From positions 62,001-126,000 of IMG/VR virus record IMGVR_UViG_3300022868_000009: a stretch of DNA of 64,000 bases; one strand, 5' to 3'. The translations under genes were made by a program, and so were the position numbers. This document shows positions 9,317 through 17,813 of the stretch, one piece after another. This stretch comes from a virus. Under the pieces are notes generated by a model. That model was given only the letters and a program-made list of their open reading frames with translations. It was not told the origin of the DNA and searched no databases. Numbering within the stretch: position 1 is the stretch's first letter; each line of letters begins with the position of its first letter.

Positions 9317-9922
9317 TTATAAGTTATAAACATATAATGCTTCATTAACACATTCTACTTTATAACCAAGTTCATATAATCTTATATAAAAATCCCAATC
9401 TTCATTAGCCTTCATATTATCTTTAAATTTAATATTTCTTGCAATATCTAATTTAAACATAACAGTTGGATGATTTATACAATTTGATACTTTTAAACTT
9501 TCTAATGTTAAAGATTCAACCATAGTCTTTTTATTGCATCCGAGACCAATGATTTGTTGATTTCTCATATCATACATTTCTGTTGCAAGAAATTTACAAT
9601 CCTCATTTTCATTAAAATATTTGACTTGCTTCTCTATCTTACTTGGCAACATATAATCATCTGCATCACACCAACAACACAATTCTGTATTAGATAATTC
9701 TAATAGTCTATTTCTAGAATAACCTCTACCTTTATTACCATCATTTTCATTGTAAATTATTCTAACATCATCATATTCATCTACAATTTGTTTAGAATTA
9801 TCAGTAGAACCATCATTTAACAAAACAATATAAATCTCTTTATATGTTTGTTTCAATATACTATCAATACATTTTTTAATTGTACTTTCAGCATTATAAA
9901 AAGGAATTAAAATACTAACCAT
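9317..9922 (-). CDS. Family 2 glycosyltransferase
   Basis: 201 residues with the textbook GT2 opening MVSILIPFYNAESTIKKCID, then LLNDGSTDNS and the metal-binding WCDADDYMLP near residue 88. NMKANEDWDFYIRLYELGY is the C-terminal acceptor and catalytic-base (ED) motif. It is a compact single-domain enzyme without membrane helices. The stop is two bases from the start codon of its downstream neighbour's frame region, so it is part of the same operon. Donor sugar unknown. Confidence 0.85.
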   Translation of the reverse strand: MVSILIPFYNAESTIKKCIDSILKQTYKEIYIVLLNDGSTDNSKQIVDEYDDVRIIYNENDGNKGRGYSRNRLLELSNTELCCWCDADDYMLPSKIEKQVKYFNENEDCKFLATEMYDMRNQQIIGLGCNKKTMVESLTLESLKVSNCINHPTVMFKLDIARNIKFKDNMKANEDWDFYIRLYELGYKVECVNEALYVYNL

Positions 9923-9924
9923 AA

Positions 9925-10578
9925 TTAAATTTTTCTTTCGAAGATAGAAAAACCAAATCTATAATCCTGATTATCATATACAGCCTCATACTCATTTGAT
10001 TCTATTATTTCTTTTCTAATTTTCTCACATTTTAAGGATTTTGTGTCATCTAATGCCACAATTTTTACTCTATCTTTTAATTTTATCCATTCTGGATATG
10101 TTGAATACTCACCACCATCCAAAATTAAAAAATCAATTGATTCTGGTAACTCATCAAGAATGTTTTTAGCTTTTTTCAAAAAATCGAGATCTTTATAATA
10201 CCAAAGCTGACTATGTAAAGCACTTATACCATGTTGATCTTGGCCTTTTTTCATTGTATCAGTAACTAAATTGTGATCAAACCAAAAAACATCATTTACA
10301 TCAATTACTCTGCCATTTAACAATTTAACATATTTTATAAGGTTTTTTTCAGTTAAATTTTCTTTTGCTTCTTCATACATATCAGGATACAATTCAATTG
10401 ACACAAAGTTTTTTTCAACACCAGAATCTATAATTGATTTTATGACACAGGTGGTTGAACCAAATCCATTCCAAGTACCAAATTCCACTATGTTATTAAC
10501 ATCTTCTCTTTTCACAACATCATAAATCAAATCACCAGACGTTGATCCAATGTTTATTTGTCCTACTTTATATTTCAT
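9925..10578 (-). CDS. Class I SAM methyltransferase, cephalosporin-hydroxylase-like
   Basis: 217 residues. NIVEFGTWNGFGSTTCVIK is the SAM-binding loop, FVSIELYPDMYEEAKENL contains the acidic residue that binds the ribose, and IDFLILDGGEY is the motif after strand 4. This resembles the CmcI/TylF-like O-methyltransferases often found in glycan clusters. It is followed downstream by a glycosyltransferase. The acceptor is unknown. Confidence 0.65.
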   Translation of the reverse strand: MKYKVGQINIGSTSGDLIYDVVKREDVNNIVEFGTWNGFGSTTCVIKSIIDSGVEKNFVSIELYPDMYEEAKENLTEKNLIKYVKLLNGRVIDVNDVFWFDHNLVTDTMKKGQDQHGISALHSQLWYYKDLDFLKKAKNILDELPESIDFLILDGGEYSTYPEWIKLKDRVKIVALDDTKSLKCEKIRKEIIESNEYEAVYDNQDYRFGFSIFERKI

Positions 10579-10619
10579 TTCATTTCATTTATTTTATTTC
10601 CCATTTAGAATGAGAATAT

Positions 10620-11111
10620 TTAATTTTTTTGTCCAACAATCATAAAAGAATTGTTTAAATCCTTTTCTGAATTAAATATATTGTTATATCCATTGTTTAA
10701 CATATAGTCTTTAACAATTTCAGGTGTTAAAACATGAATATGTTTAGTATTATTCCAAGGTCTCCAATATTCTTGTGAATAATGTGGTAAATATAGAAAT
10801 AAAATACCACCATCAACTAATCTTTCTGTCCAATAATCCAGAGCAGTTACCCAATTTTTCAAATGTTCTAAACAATGACTTGAATATATATAATCAACAT
10901 TTCCATCAGGTAAATTATAAGCATCATAATCATCATCAAAATTTATATCTATAGGCACAGAATTTGGAAAAGACCATTCTTTTTTCATACAACCTATATC
11001 ATAACCACAACCTTCACAAAAGTGTTTTGCAAATGGTATTGCGAATTGTGACGCATTACCCATACTTTGAAAGTGTGGATATGTTTTATTGTTATACTCT
11101 ATAAGTTTCAT
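10620..11111 (-). CDS. Type 11-like SAM methyltransferase
   Basis: 163 residues. GYDIGCMKKEW is a reduced SAM loop. VDYIYSSHCLEHLKNW and GGILFLYLPHYS match the post-II and post-III motifs of methyltransferase type 11 proteins. The first motif is degenerate and the protein is short, so activity is not certain. The ATG overlaps the stop of the upstream chimeric gene by 4 bases. Confidence 0.65.
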   Translation of the reverse strand: MKLIEYNNKTYPHFQSMGNASQFAIPFAKHFCEGCGYDIGCMKKEWSFPNSVPIDINFDDDYDAYNLPDGNVDYIYSSHCLEHLKNWVTALDYWTERLVDGGILFLYLPHYSQEYWRPWNNTKHIHVLTPEIVKDYMLNNGYNNIFNSEKDLNNSFMIVGQKN

Positions 11112-11446
11112 ATTATCATACTTCTATGTTGTTCATCAGGCTTACCCATATAATCAAAGGCTTCACCAACAAATTGTTTTCCTTCTCTTTTAGAAGGAAA
11201 AGGTTTTTTATCAATATTATAATTATGAAATTCATCATGAACCATAACATTATCTTTTATTATACCGTAGATTTTTTGTTTTAAAAAATTTTGATCTACT
11301 TGCCAAAAATCACCCATATCATAAATCTTTTCATTTTTAGAATAGATAATGCCTAATTTATCTAAACCTAAGATAAAGTTATCCAAGACTTTTTTCGGAC
11401 CATCCATTTTATTGGTGTCAAATCTACTCGAAAAAATATTTATCAT
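11108..11446 (-). pseudogene. Chimeric remnant: GT4 N-terminus joined to a GT C-terminus
   Basis: 112 residues of two origins. Residues 1-41 (MINIFSSRFDTNKMDGPKKV and on) look like the first strand and glycine loop of a GT4 enzyme. Residues 42-112, from YDMGDFWQVDQ to the end, are nearly identical to the last 71 residues of the gene at 13507-14163. The DNA repeat covers about 216 bases (11108-11323 and 13507-13722). The simplest explanation is recombination that deleted the catalytic parts of two genes and joined the ends. The frame is intact and the start and stop overlaps are preserved, so it may still be translated, but no catalytic motif is left. Confidence 0.7.
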
Positions 11447-12438
11447 AATTTATATTTGTTTAATTCTGATTCATAATCAATTGTAAACTTTTTACAATAA
11501 TTTAAATGTTTAATTTTATCAGGTCTTTGAAGTATTTGTTCTTTATATTCCAAATATCTTAAAGATAAATCATGTTCCAATTTTGGAATATAAATGCCAT
11601 CTTCCACTATTCTATTTTCTAAAACATCAAACATAAATTCCTTTTTTAGTTTAGTATTATATACACTATTAAAATTATCAATTAGATCAAATCTAAAATC
11701 CAATTTAGATGAACCAGGTGGTATAAAATCAATATGACAATGGACGTTGTTCGTTATCTCTATTTTCCAACCTTTGTCTTGATATCCTTTACCTATTTTC
11801 ATAATATGATTTAAACATTCTACTCTACTATTACATACTATGTCAACGTCATTGAATCCCATATAATTTGGAAAATCGTCCCATTTTTTAATTACACAAT
11901 AAGTTGGCATATCAGATAATATCTGTCTAACATCTACTTTATTTGAGAATTTCTTAAAAAAATCTAAATTAGGCAATTTTAAATAATCAAGTGTATAATC
12001 TACTTGTGATTCATAATCTGAACCGTGTATCACGTGTTCGTGTGATATACCTATATCTAATGGTTCTACCTTTTTATTAATGTCTGAAAATGGTGGATTG
12101 AACTTATTTCTTATAATTGTTTTTAAATCTTTAACTTTTTGACATTGAATATGTCTAAATGCGCCACCGCCAAAATATTTTTCATCTGGTTCAAGATTTT
12201 CCGTTAACAATAAAATCACTTTTTTTGGAGATGATAGTAAGTACCTACTCTTAGAAATTAGATGTTCCCATGGAACAGTATCACATTTATATATTCCTTT
12301 TATAAATTCCTCAATATCATCAAATATGATTTCTTTTATATAAATAGTTTTAAAATTATCTTCATCGTCTATAATTTTAATTATTTCATCAGTGTGATAT
12401 ACACCATTGCCCCAAATCAGAAAGTAATCGTATCTCAT
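11443..12438 (-). CDS. Unrecognised protein, possible nucleotidyltransferase-like domain
   Basis: 331 residues. The N-terminus FLIWGNGVYHTDEIIKIID looks like a nucleotide-binding Rossmann start. MGFNDVDIVCN near residue 195 resembles the acidic strand of a nucleotidyltransferase fold, and HCHIDFIPPGSSKLDFRFDL supplies a further acidic strand. ISHEHVIHGSDYESQVDYTL is a conserved-looking block of unknown function. Position inside the sugar operon suggests transfer or activation of a glycan substituent. The function is not assigned. Confidence 0.45.
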   Translation of the reverse strand: MRYDYFLIWGNGVYHTDEIIKIIDDEDNFKTIYIKEIIFDDIEEFIKGIYKCDTVPWEHLISKSRYLLSSPKKVILLLTENLEPDEKYFGGGAFRHIQCQKVKDLKTIIRNKFNPPFSDINKKVEPLDIGISHEHVIHGSDYESQVDYTLDYLKLPNLDFFKKFSNKVDVRQILSDMPTYCVIKKWDDFPNYMGFNDVDIVCNSRVECLNHIMKIGKGYQDKGWKIEITNNVHCHIDFIPPGSSKLDFRFDLIDNFNSVYNTKLKKEFMFDVLENRIVEDGIYIPKLEHDLSLRYLEYKEQILQRPDKIKHLNYCKKFTIDYESELNKYKL

Positions 12439-13175
12439 ATTCTTATCATTTCATTTCTATATAAATCTTTAGTATTTATATTAGCAATATTACCAAACCA
12501 TTTTTCAGGTGCTATTACAATTTTATCTTCATTTGTGTTCAACCAACTTGACCACCAAGAAAATGATGAATTTGCTGTTATGTTATTTTCACATAAACTC
12601 ATTAAAAACATATCCTCAACATCTAGTTGACCCTCAATAAAAATTATATTTTCATATTTAATATTTTCCTTACACCAATCAATATCATCTGAAAAAATAT
12701 ATATTTTTTTAATGTTCTTTTTACTTCTAATATATTTCAGACCTTCATCATAATATTCCAATGATTGAACTGGATGATAGTCCATTTTACCTAAATAATC
12801 AGTTCTTCTAATGTGAAAAGAAACACTATCTTCAAAAGAATATGATTTTTTAAATTTTTCTAAAATATCCTTTTTAGGTGTAAACAATTCTCTTATGATT
12901 GATTCATATTCATTAAAATATTTATCTGATTGATAATAACCTACCAAATCTATATTTTTGTGATTTAATTCAGAATAGTGAAATCTAGGTTCATTAAAAG
13001 GCGTAGTGTTAACAGGTTTGCCCATGTTAAATTGACCTTCAAAATATTTATCATATTTCCAGTCTGGAATCACATAATCTTCATTCATTTTTCGTGAATG
13101 TGCAATGGTAGCAGCAATTTGGAACATCTGGTTTCCAAGTCTGCCATATTCACCTAATTTACTATAACTAATCAT
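12435..13175 (-). CDS. Fucosyltransferase-like (GT11), second copy
   Basis: 246 residues from MISYSKLGEYGRLGNQMFQI; this ATG overlaps the TGA of the upstream gene (13172-13175), which decides against the longer frame starting at 13223. FHIRRTDYLG is the GT11 HxRRxDY motif, intact here. KIYIFSDDIDWCKENI and NSSFSWWSSWL complete the family pattern. It shares only the family motifs with the 7349 copy, so the two may transfer to different acceptors. Confidence 0.85.
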   Translation of the reverse strand: MISYSKLGEYGRLGNQMFQIAATIAHSRKMNEDYVIPDWKYDKYFEGQFNMGKPVNTTPFNEPRFHYSELNHKNIDLVGYYQSDKYFNEYESIIRELFTPKKDILEKFKKSYSFEDSVSFHIRRTDYLGKMDYHPVQSLEYYDEGLKYIRSKKNIKKIYIFSDDIDWCKENIKYENIIFIEGQLDVEDMFLMSLCENNITANSSFSWWSSWLNTNEDKIVIAPEKWFGNIANINTKDLYRNEMIRI

Positions 13176-13510
13176 CTTATAAAAACGTCTATTTCTTTTT
13201 CTTCTTTGTGTAATAATATACAAGATCTATGAAAACCGTCTATTATTACATAAATATCATCTTTTTCAACACACTCAATATATTTATATTTGTTTCCTTT
13301 ACTTAAATAATCGAATTCTTTCATTAATTTTTCGAACTTTTCGACTGAATGATCAGGTTGTTTTGCAATTTTAAGATATTCGATGTAAGGTTCTATATTA
13401 CCTAGTAAAAATTGATAATGTGGAGACTCTTCTAATTTTATCAATTTCACAGTAGGATAGAAAGTTATTAAATTTACCCGTATATCATCTATATTAATTT
13501 TTTTAATCAT
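13172..13510 (-). CDS. ParB/sulfiredoxin-fold-like small protein
   Basis: 112 residues. The C-terminal DIYVIIDGFHRSCIL matches the DGxHR motif of the ParB N-terminal/sulfiredoxin fold, and IEPYIEYLKIA lies where the family's first conserved helix would be. Such domains bind nucleotides and act as kinases, nucleases or CTPases. In glycan clusters they sometimes accompany sugar-modifying enzymes. Start and stop overlap both neighbours by 4 bases. The function is open. Confidence 0.5.
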   Translation of the reverse strand: MIKKINIDDIRVNLITFYPTVKLIKLEESPHYQFLLGNIEPYIEYLKIAKQPDHSVEKFEKLMKEFDYLSKGNKYKYIECVEKDDIYVIIDGFHRSCILLHKEEKEIDVFIR

Positions 13511-14163
13511 TTAATCATATTTCTATGTTGTTTATTAGGTTCACCCATATAATCAAAGGCTTCACCAACAAATTGTTTACCTTCCCTTTTAGATGGAAAA
13601 GGTTTTTTATTGATATTATAATTATGAAATTCATCATGAACCATAACATCATCCTTTATAATATTATAGATTTTTTGTTTTAAAAAATTTTGATCTACTT
13701 GCCAAAAGTCACCCATATCATACTCCTCAATCATTTTTTTCATATCCTTCAATATATCACCTCTAACTCCCCACATACCACCTAATATTTCAGCACCATG
13801 CCAAGGATGGTCTCTCATAATATGAAAAGATTTATCACTTTCTAACCATTCATCAACAGCCAATTTTTCCCTCATATTTAATCTGCTATCCGTATCTCTA
13901 CTAATCATAACATCAACATCTGGTTCAGATGCAGGATAAAATCTCCAAAACATTCCTCTCCAGTCTCCTTCCTCATCCATCATTATAATTTCATTATTTT
14001 CTATTTCTTGTATCTTCTTAATAGTTGTTTTAGATGTTGACTGACCACAATAATATCTAGCAACCCAACCTGGATATATTTCACTCAATAATTCAGCATT
14101 TTTAATCGCACCAATATTATACTTCGGATCTTTACCCCATAAACAAAAACTTATTACTTTCAT
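13507..14163 (-). CDS. Glycosyltransferase-like protein with DxD motif
   Basis: 218 residues from MKVISFCLWGKDPKYNIGA. MISRDTDSRLNMREKLAVDE contains a DxDSR motif, the metal-binding site of several GT-A families. GGMWGVRGDIL and DQNFLKQKIY are typical C-terminal acceptor-side motifs. The last 71 residues are repeated in the chimeric gene at 11108. It is complete and probably active. The donor is unknown. Confidence 0.6.
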   Translation of the reverse strand: MKVISFCLWGKDPKYNIGAIKNAELLSEIYPGWVARYYCGQSTSKTTIKKIQEIENNEIIMMDEEGDWRGMFWRFYPASEPDVDVMISRDTDSRLNMREKLAVDEWLESDKSFHIMRDHPWHGAEILGGMWGVRGDILKDMKKMIEEYDMGDFWQVDQNFLKQKIYNIIKDDVMVHDEFHNYNINKKPFPSKREGKQFVGEAFDYMGEPNKQHRNMIK

Positions 14164-14733
14164 TTATTCTATATCTTCTTTTTTAAAAGCGTGAGATGAC
14201 CAACCAGCCATACCAACTTTTTTAGTTACTGAAAAACCTTTTTCTTCCAAAAAATGATAAATATCGACATTATTTAAATGTAAATTTTCAAAATATATGT
14301 TCTTTATATTATATTTTTCAAAATCAATACTCTTAATAATTAAATCATCAGTGCCTTCGGCGTCAATATATAAAATATCAATATCTAGTAACTTATATTT
14401 ATCGAACAACAGATTAATCGTTAAACATTCCACGTCAAGTCTAACTATACCATCTTTACCATAACCATGTTTTAGAATATGGTTCATTTTTAAAGATGCT
14501 ACCTCATAAAGGGGTCCATCATTTTCATGATAAAAAAATGTCATCTTGTCTCTTAGTGTTGGAAAAATCACAACATTTTCTAAATGTTTATTATTAACCC
14601 AATCATAACATTCTAAAATTTTATCATTGTGTACCATTAATGGCTCAACCAAAACCAAAATATTTGGTTGATCAGTAATTATTTTAGTTAAATCATCATT
14701 TGCTTGACAAACACCTATTTGCACAATATTCAT
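14164..14733 (-). CDS. FkbM-family methyltransferase
   Basis: 189 residues. The opening MNIVQIGVCQANDDLTKII is a SAM-binding strand and loop, and ILYIDAEGTDDLIIKSIDF is the diagnostic FkbM signature (the usual IEGxE replaced by AEGTD). It is the third FkbM-like protein in the island, likely methylating a sugar hydroxyl. It directly abuts both neighbours (1 base), consistent with translational coupling. Confidence 0.75.
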   Translation of the reverse strand: MNIVQIGVCQANDDLTKIITDQPNILVLVEPLMVHNDKILECYDWVNNKHLENVVIFPTLRDKMTFFYHENDGPLYEVASLKMNHILKHGYGKDGIVRLDVECLTINLLFDKYKLLDIDILYIDAEGTDDLIIKSIDFEKYNIKNIYFENLHLNNVDIYHFLEEKGFSVTKKVGMAGWSSHAFKKEDIE

Positions 14734-15426
14734 TTAATTAATATCTTCTTTTTTAATACCAAATCTATTACTTAATCTTAATTCAAAAAACTTAGCATCT
14801 ATAGGATAATATTTGTGATTTGAAACATACAACTCATCCATTTTCCCTCTGTGTTCTGGAATATCTGGATGTTCATGTTTAATTATAACTTCATCAATAA
14901 AAGTTTGTCTTTTAAATCTACTTGCAACTCTTGTAAACTCATCATCAGAATAAAAGCTCTTATAACCTGGATGATAAATATATCCAAATCTATCGTAATA
15001 TTTCTTACCTAATATACATAAGGTATTAAGATCTCTTCTGTTTCCATCAAAAAACCATAAAACACCATCGGTGTCAGGATAATATTTCTTCATATTATCT
15101 CTGATTTTTGTATCATAACCTTGCATTTTTGGCATCATATCATCGGAAGCTAATAAAACAATATCCCAATCATCTTCAAAATCGTTCATATCAGCATTTA
15201 TAGCTTCTATTTTAGTCTTTGAAAAACCAATAAATATATCGACATTTTCGCATATTCCCTCAATTCTATCTAAAACTTTATCATTATTCATAGTTTTATC
15301 ATCATCATCAATTGAAATAAGAAAATGTGTATTTTCTTTATCATCCAATAAATCGAGATATTTTTGAAATGAATCAAAAAATTTCTTAGGTCTATTTCTG
15401 GTTGGGAATTTAATTAATAATTTCAT
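14734..15426 (-). CDS. GT2-like glycosyltransferase
   Basis: 230 residues. MKLLIKFPTRNRPKKFFDS is the opening of a GT-A transferase, FLISIDDDDKTM provides an acidic cluster and VLLASDDMMP is the likely metal-binding motif. The C-terminal HEHPDIPEHRGKMDELY has the His-rich region seen in similar phage and bacterial proteins. It is the first gene of the sugar island on the minus strand, and its start overlaps the end of the preceding gene by 17 bases. Confidence 0.65.
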   Translation of the reverse strand: MKLLIKFPTRNRPKKFFDSFQKYLDLLDDKENTHFLISIDDDDKTMNNDKVLDRIEGICENVDIFIGFSKTKIEAINADMNDFEDDWDIVLLASDDMMPKMQGYDTKIRDNMKKYYPDTDGVLWFFDGNRRDLNTLCILGKKYYDRFGYIYHPGYKSFYSDDEFTRVASRFKRQTFIDEVIIKHEHPDIPEHRGKMDELYVSNHKYYPIDAKFFELRLSNRFGIKKEDIN

Positions 15427-16147
15427 TTTTTATTTTTATTTTTATAAAATCTATAATAGACATAGGTGAAAAATGATCGTATGAATAACTTGCACCAAAA
15501 TCACTATCGCCAAATTTTGGATCATAATATAATTTTACACCGTTTGTTAGTCTTGTATCTATTTTTAATATAATCATATTATTTTTATCTAAATTAAATC
15601 TACTAATTAAATCATTCACATAAAACATCGAAGATTCTAAATTATCAAAAACATAGATTCTATCTGGATGTTTTTCTATTTTATTTAATGAATTTGGATA
15701 AACTCCATTTTTATTTATTTTATCCAAAAATTTCTTTTCTGTTACGTGAAATAAGTAAATAGGAATACCTTTTAATTCACTATCAAATTTTTTATTTAAT
15801 TCTATATTAATATATTTATAATCACCAAACCATTCATAATTATTTGGTAAATCTTTACCATTTTCACCAGTATCTAATTTCCAATATGAAGTATTATAAC
15901 CAGAAACATTTAAAATTGATTTAATATAATCAATTAAATCTTCAGTAACATTATTTCTCAGTATTTTTATTTTAAATGAAAAAGAATCAAAAGAAATTTC
16001 AAAATTTTCACGTTTTAAAATACCCGCCAAATCTTCATAATCCCAACTACTAATTAAACCTTCTTTAATAAGAGAATTATTAAATTCGTCAATCATATCT
16101 CTTTGAAAGATCTTTCTATAATTTAAAATTTTCATTTTTATTTTCAA
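15410..16147 (-). CDS. ADP-ribosyltransferase-fold-like protein
   Basis: 245 residues (or 241 from the ATG at 16135). IYLFHVTEKKFLDKINKNGV followed by PDRIYVFDN matches the LYHxT...GLxP...vyl pattern of ART-fold proteins related to KptA/Tpt1 and DarT, which bind NAD. The C-terminus GASYSYDHFSPMSIIDFIKI recurs in the broken paralogue at 17038-17722. Catalytic residues cannot be confirmed by eye. Phages use ARTs to modify host proteins or nucleic acids. Confidence 0.45.
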   Translation of the reverse strand: MKIKMKILNYRKIFQRDMIDEFNNSLIKEGLISSWDYEDLAGILKRENFEISFDSFSFKIKILRNNVTEDLIDYIKSILNVSGYNTSYWKLDTGENGKDLPNNYEWFGDYKYINIELNKKFDSELKGIPIYLFHVTEKKFLDKINKNGVYPNSLNKIEKHPDRIYVFDNLESSMFYVNDLISRFNLDKNNMIILKIDTRLTNGVKLYYDPKFGDSDFGASYSYDHFSPMSIIDFIKIKIKNEIIN

Positions 16148-17051
16148 TTAATTTCTCAAAGATTTTTAAAGAAACTTTATTACCAATATCTTCATTATAT
16201 GATATATAACCACATAATCGTTCATATATTTCATTGTTTTTAACATCTTCAATAATATCATCTAAAATATCATTCACATATTCTATAAATTCTTGGCTTT
16301 TTTGTTTAAAAAAATTATTCCAATTACTATAATATTTAATTAAATCACCATCAAATTGATCACCAATAGATTCACTGAATTCTTTAGTAAATTCTAAAAT
16401 ATCTGGTTTTTTAATAAATTCTAAATAATCAAAATTTTGTAATTTTGTTAAAGCTTCATATACAAATGACTTTTTAAATATTTCAAATAATTTATCTTTA
16501 TCTATAATATTAATATATCTATACATTTCATATAACATATTATGTCTAGTAATTAACTCATGTTCTAATGATAAATATACCAACTCGACAAATTCAGGGC
16601 ATTTATTTTTAAATTTAGAAATTGTCATAGATTTTACAAATTCTTGAATTTCAACATCACCAGAAACTGTATATATATCATATATATGTCTAATTTCATG
16701 TGATATAATAGACATTAAATAATCTATATCTATTTTATCATCAACAATTTTTACAGGTATAATAACTGGTTTTTCAGGTTCAGTTAATATATCATATATA
16801 TTTATATTGGAATAATATGGTTCTTTATTTCCTTTTTGGTAATTAATAACAATATCTATATTAAAGGAATCTATTTGATAATTATTATTAAAAAAATTGT
16901 CACCGTTATTAATTATATCTTTTCTTATTAATGAATATATTTTTTTAAGTAAAACTGGAAAGCTTTTATCTTTAAAATCTTCAAATATTTGACTATTTTC
17001 ATCTATAAATTGGTTCCATTTTTTAATAGATTGTTTTTTATTCAATTTCAT
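16116..17051 (-). CDS. Putative HExxH metalloprotease-like protein
   Basis: 311 residues. MSIISHEIRHIYDIYTVSG near residue 135 carries a HExxH motif on a predicted helix, the zinc site of many metallopeptidases. LEHELITRHNMLYEMYRY could supply the third ligand. No signal peptide or membrane segment. The N-terminus MKLNKKQSIKKWNQFIDENS is faintly like the N-terminal tags of other genes here. It lies between two ART-like genes, with 14- and 32-base overlaps. Protease activity is inferred from one motif only. Confidence 0.5.
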   Translation of the reverse strand: MKLNKKQSIKKWNQFIDENSQIFEDFKDKSFPVLLKKIYSLIRKDIINNGDNFFNNNYQIDSFNIDIVINYQKGNKEPYYSNINIYDILTEPEKPVIIPVKIVDDKIDIDYLMSIISHEIRHIYDIYTVSGDVEIQEFVKSMTISKFKNKCPEFVELVYLSLEHELITRHNMLYEMYRYINIIDKDKLFEIFKKSFVYEALTKLQNFDYLEFIKKPDILEFTKEFSESIGDQFDGDLIKYYSNWNNFFKQKSQEFIEYVNDILDDIIEDVKNNEIYERLCGYISYNEDIGNKVSLKIFEKLIENKNENFKL

Positions 17052-17722
17052 TTATAATTTTTAAAAAATCAGGATTTATATGATTATAAGAATAGAAACC
17101 ATCTGATCTAGGATCTTCATATAACTCCAAATTATTTATATTAATTTCATAAATAATATATTTATTAGATTCATCATTTAACTTATCATTTAATCTATTT
17201 TTAGATAAAATATTTTGAGCATCATTAATATCAATAGAAAAATACAATCGACCTGGTCCAATCACCTTTTTCGAAAAAAGAAGGACACAAACCTTTCTTT
17301 TTAATTTTTCCAACATTTTCAATATTTGTAACATGGTACAACTTATTTGGTGTATATTGTAATTTCTTATCAAACCTAGATTCAAAAAACAATTTAATTT
17401 TATCATTTTTATTAGATTCTACTTCATAAGACTTAAAATCCTTCCAAGGAAAGATTCTAGATATATTTTCGCGTTCCAATTCAAAATAACTCAAATAAAA
17501 CCCCAAAACATTATATACGTGGAATAAATATTCCAAATCATTTTCAGTCAATAAAACATCATATGATAATATAAAAGTATTGTTATTATAATCAAATTCA
17601 ACAATACACCAATAATTTAGTTTACTAGATTCTCTTTCTATGATATTTTTACATTTTGATAATTCGTGAGTTTTTATCAATCCTTCATTAATCATCAACA
17701 CACAATCCTTATACTTTAACAT
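17038..17722 (-). pseudogene. ART-fold-like protein, frame broken near 17270
   Basis: Two overlapping frames together give one protein related to the 15410 gene. Frame A (start 17722) runs to NKLYHVTNIENVGKIKKKGL and FFEK, then hits a stop at 17231. Frame B continues GRLYFSIDINDAQNIL to the end with DGFYSYNHINPDFLKII, matching the C-terminus of the paralogue. One base too many in the A run after TTCG (coding strand) would explain it. It may be a true pseudogene or a sequencing error. The fold call has the same limits as for its paralogue. Confidence 0.6.
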
Positions 17723-17813
17723 TTTTTGTCGATTATTTTAAAAATACTTTTTCTTTTTTATATATAATAAAAAATCAACATCCAGTTTGGAAAATCTATT
17801 TAATGAAAATGAT

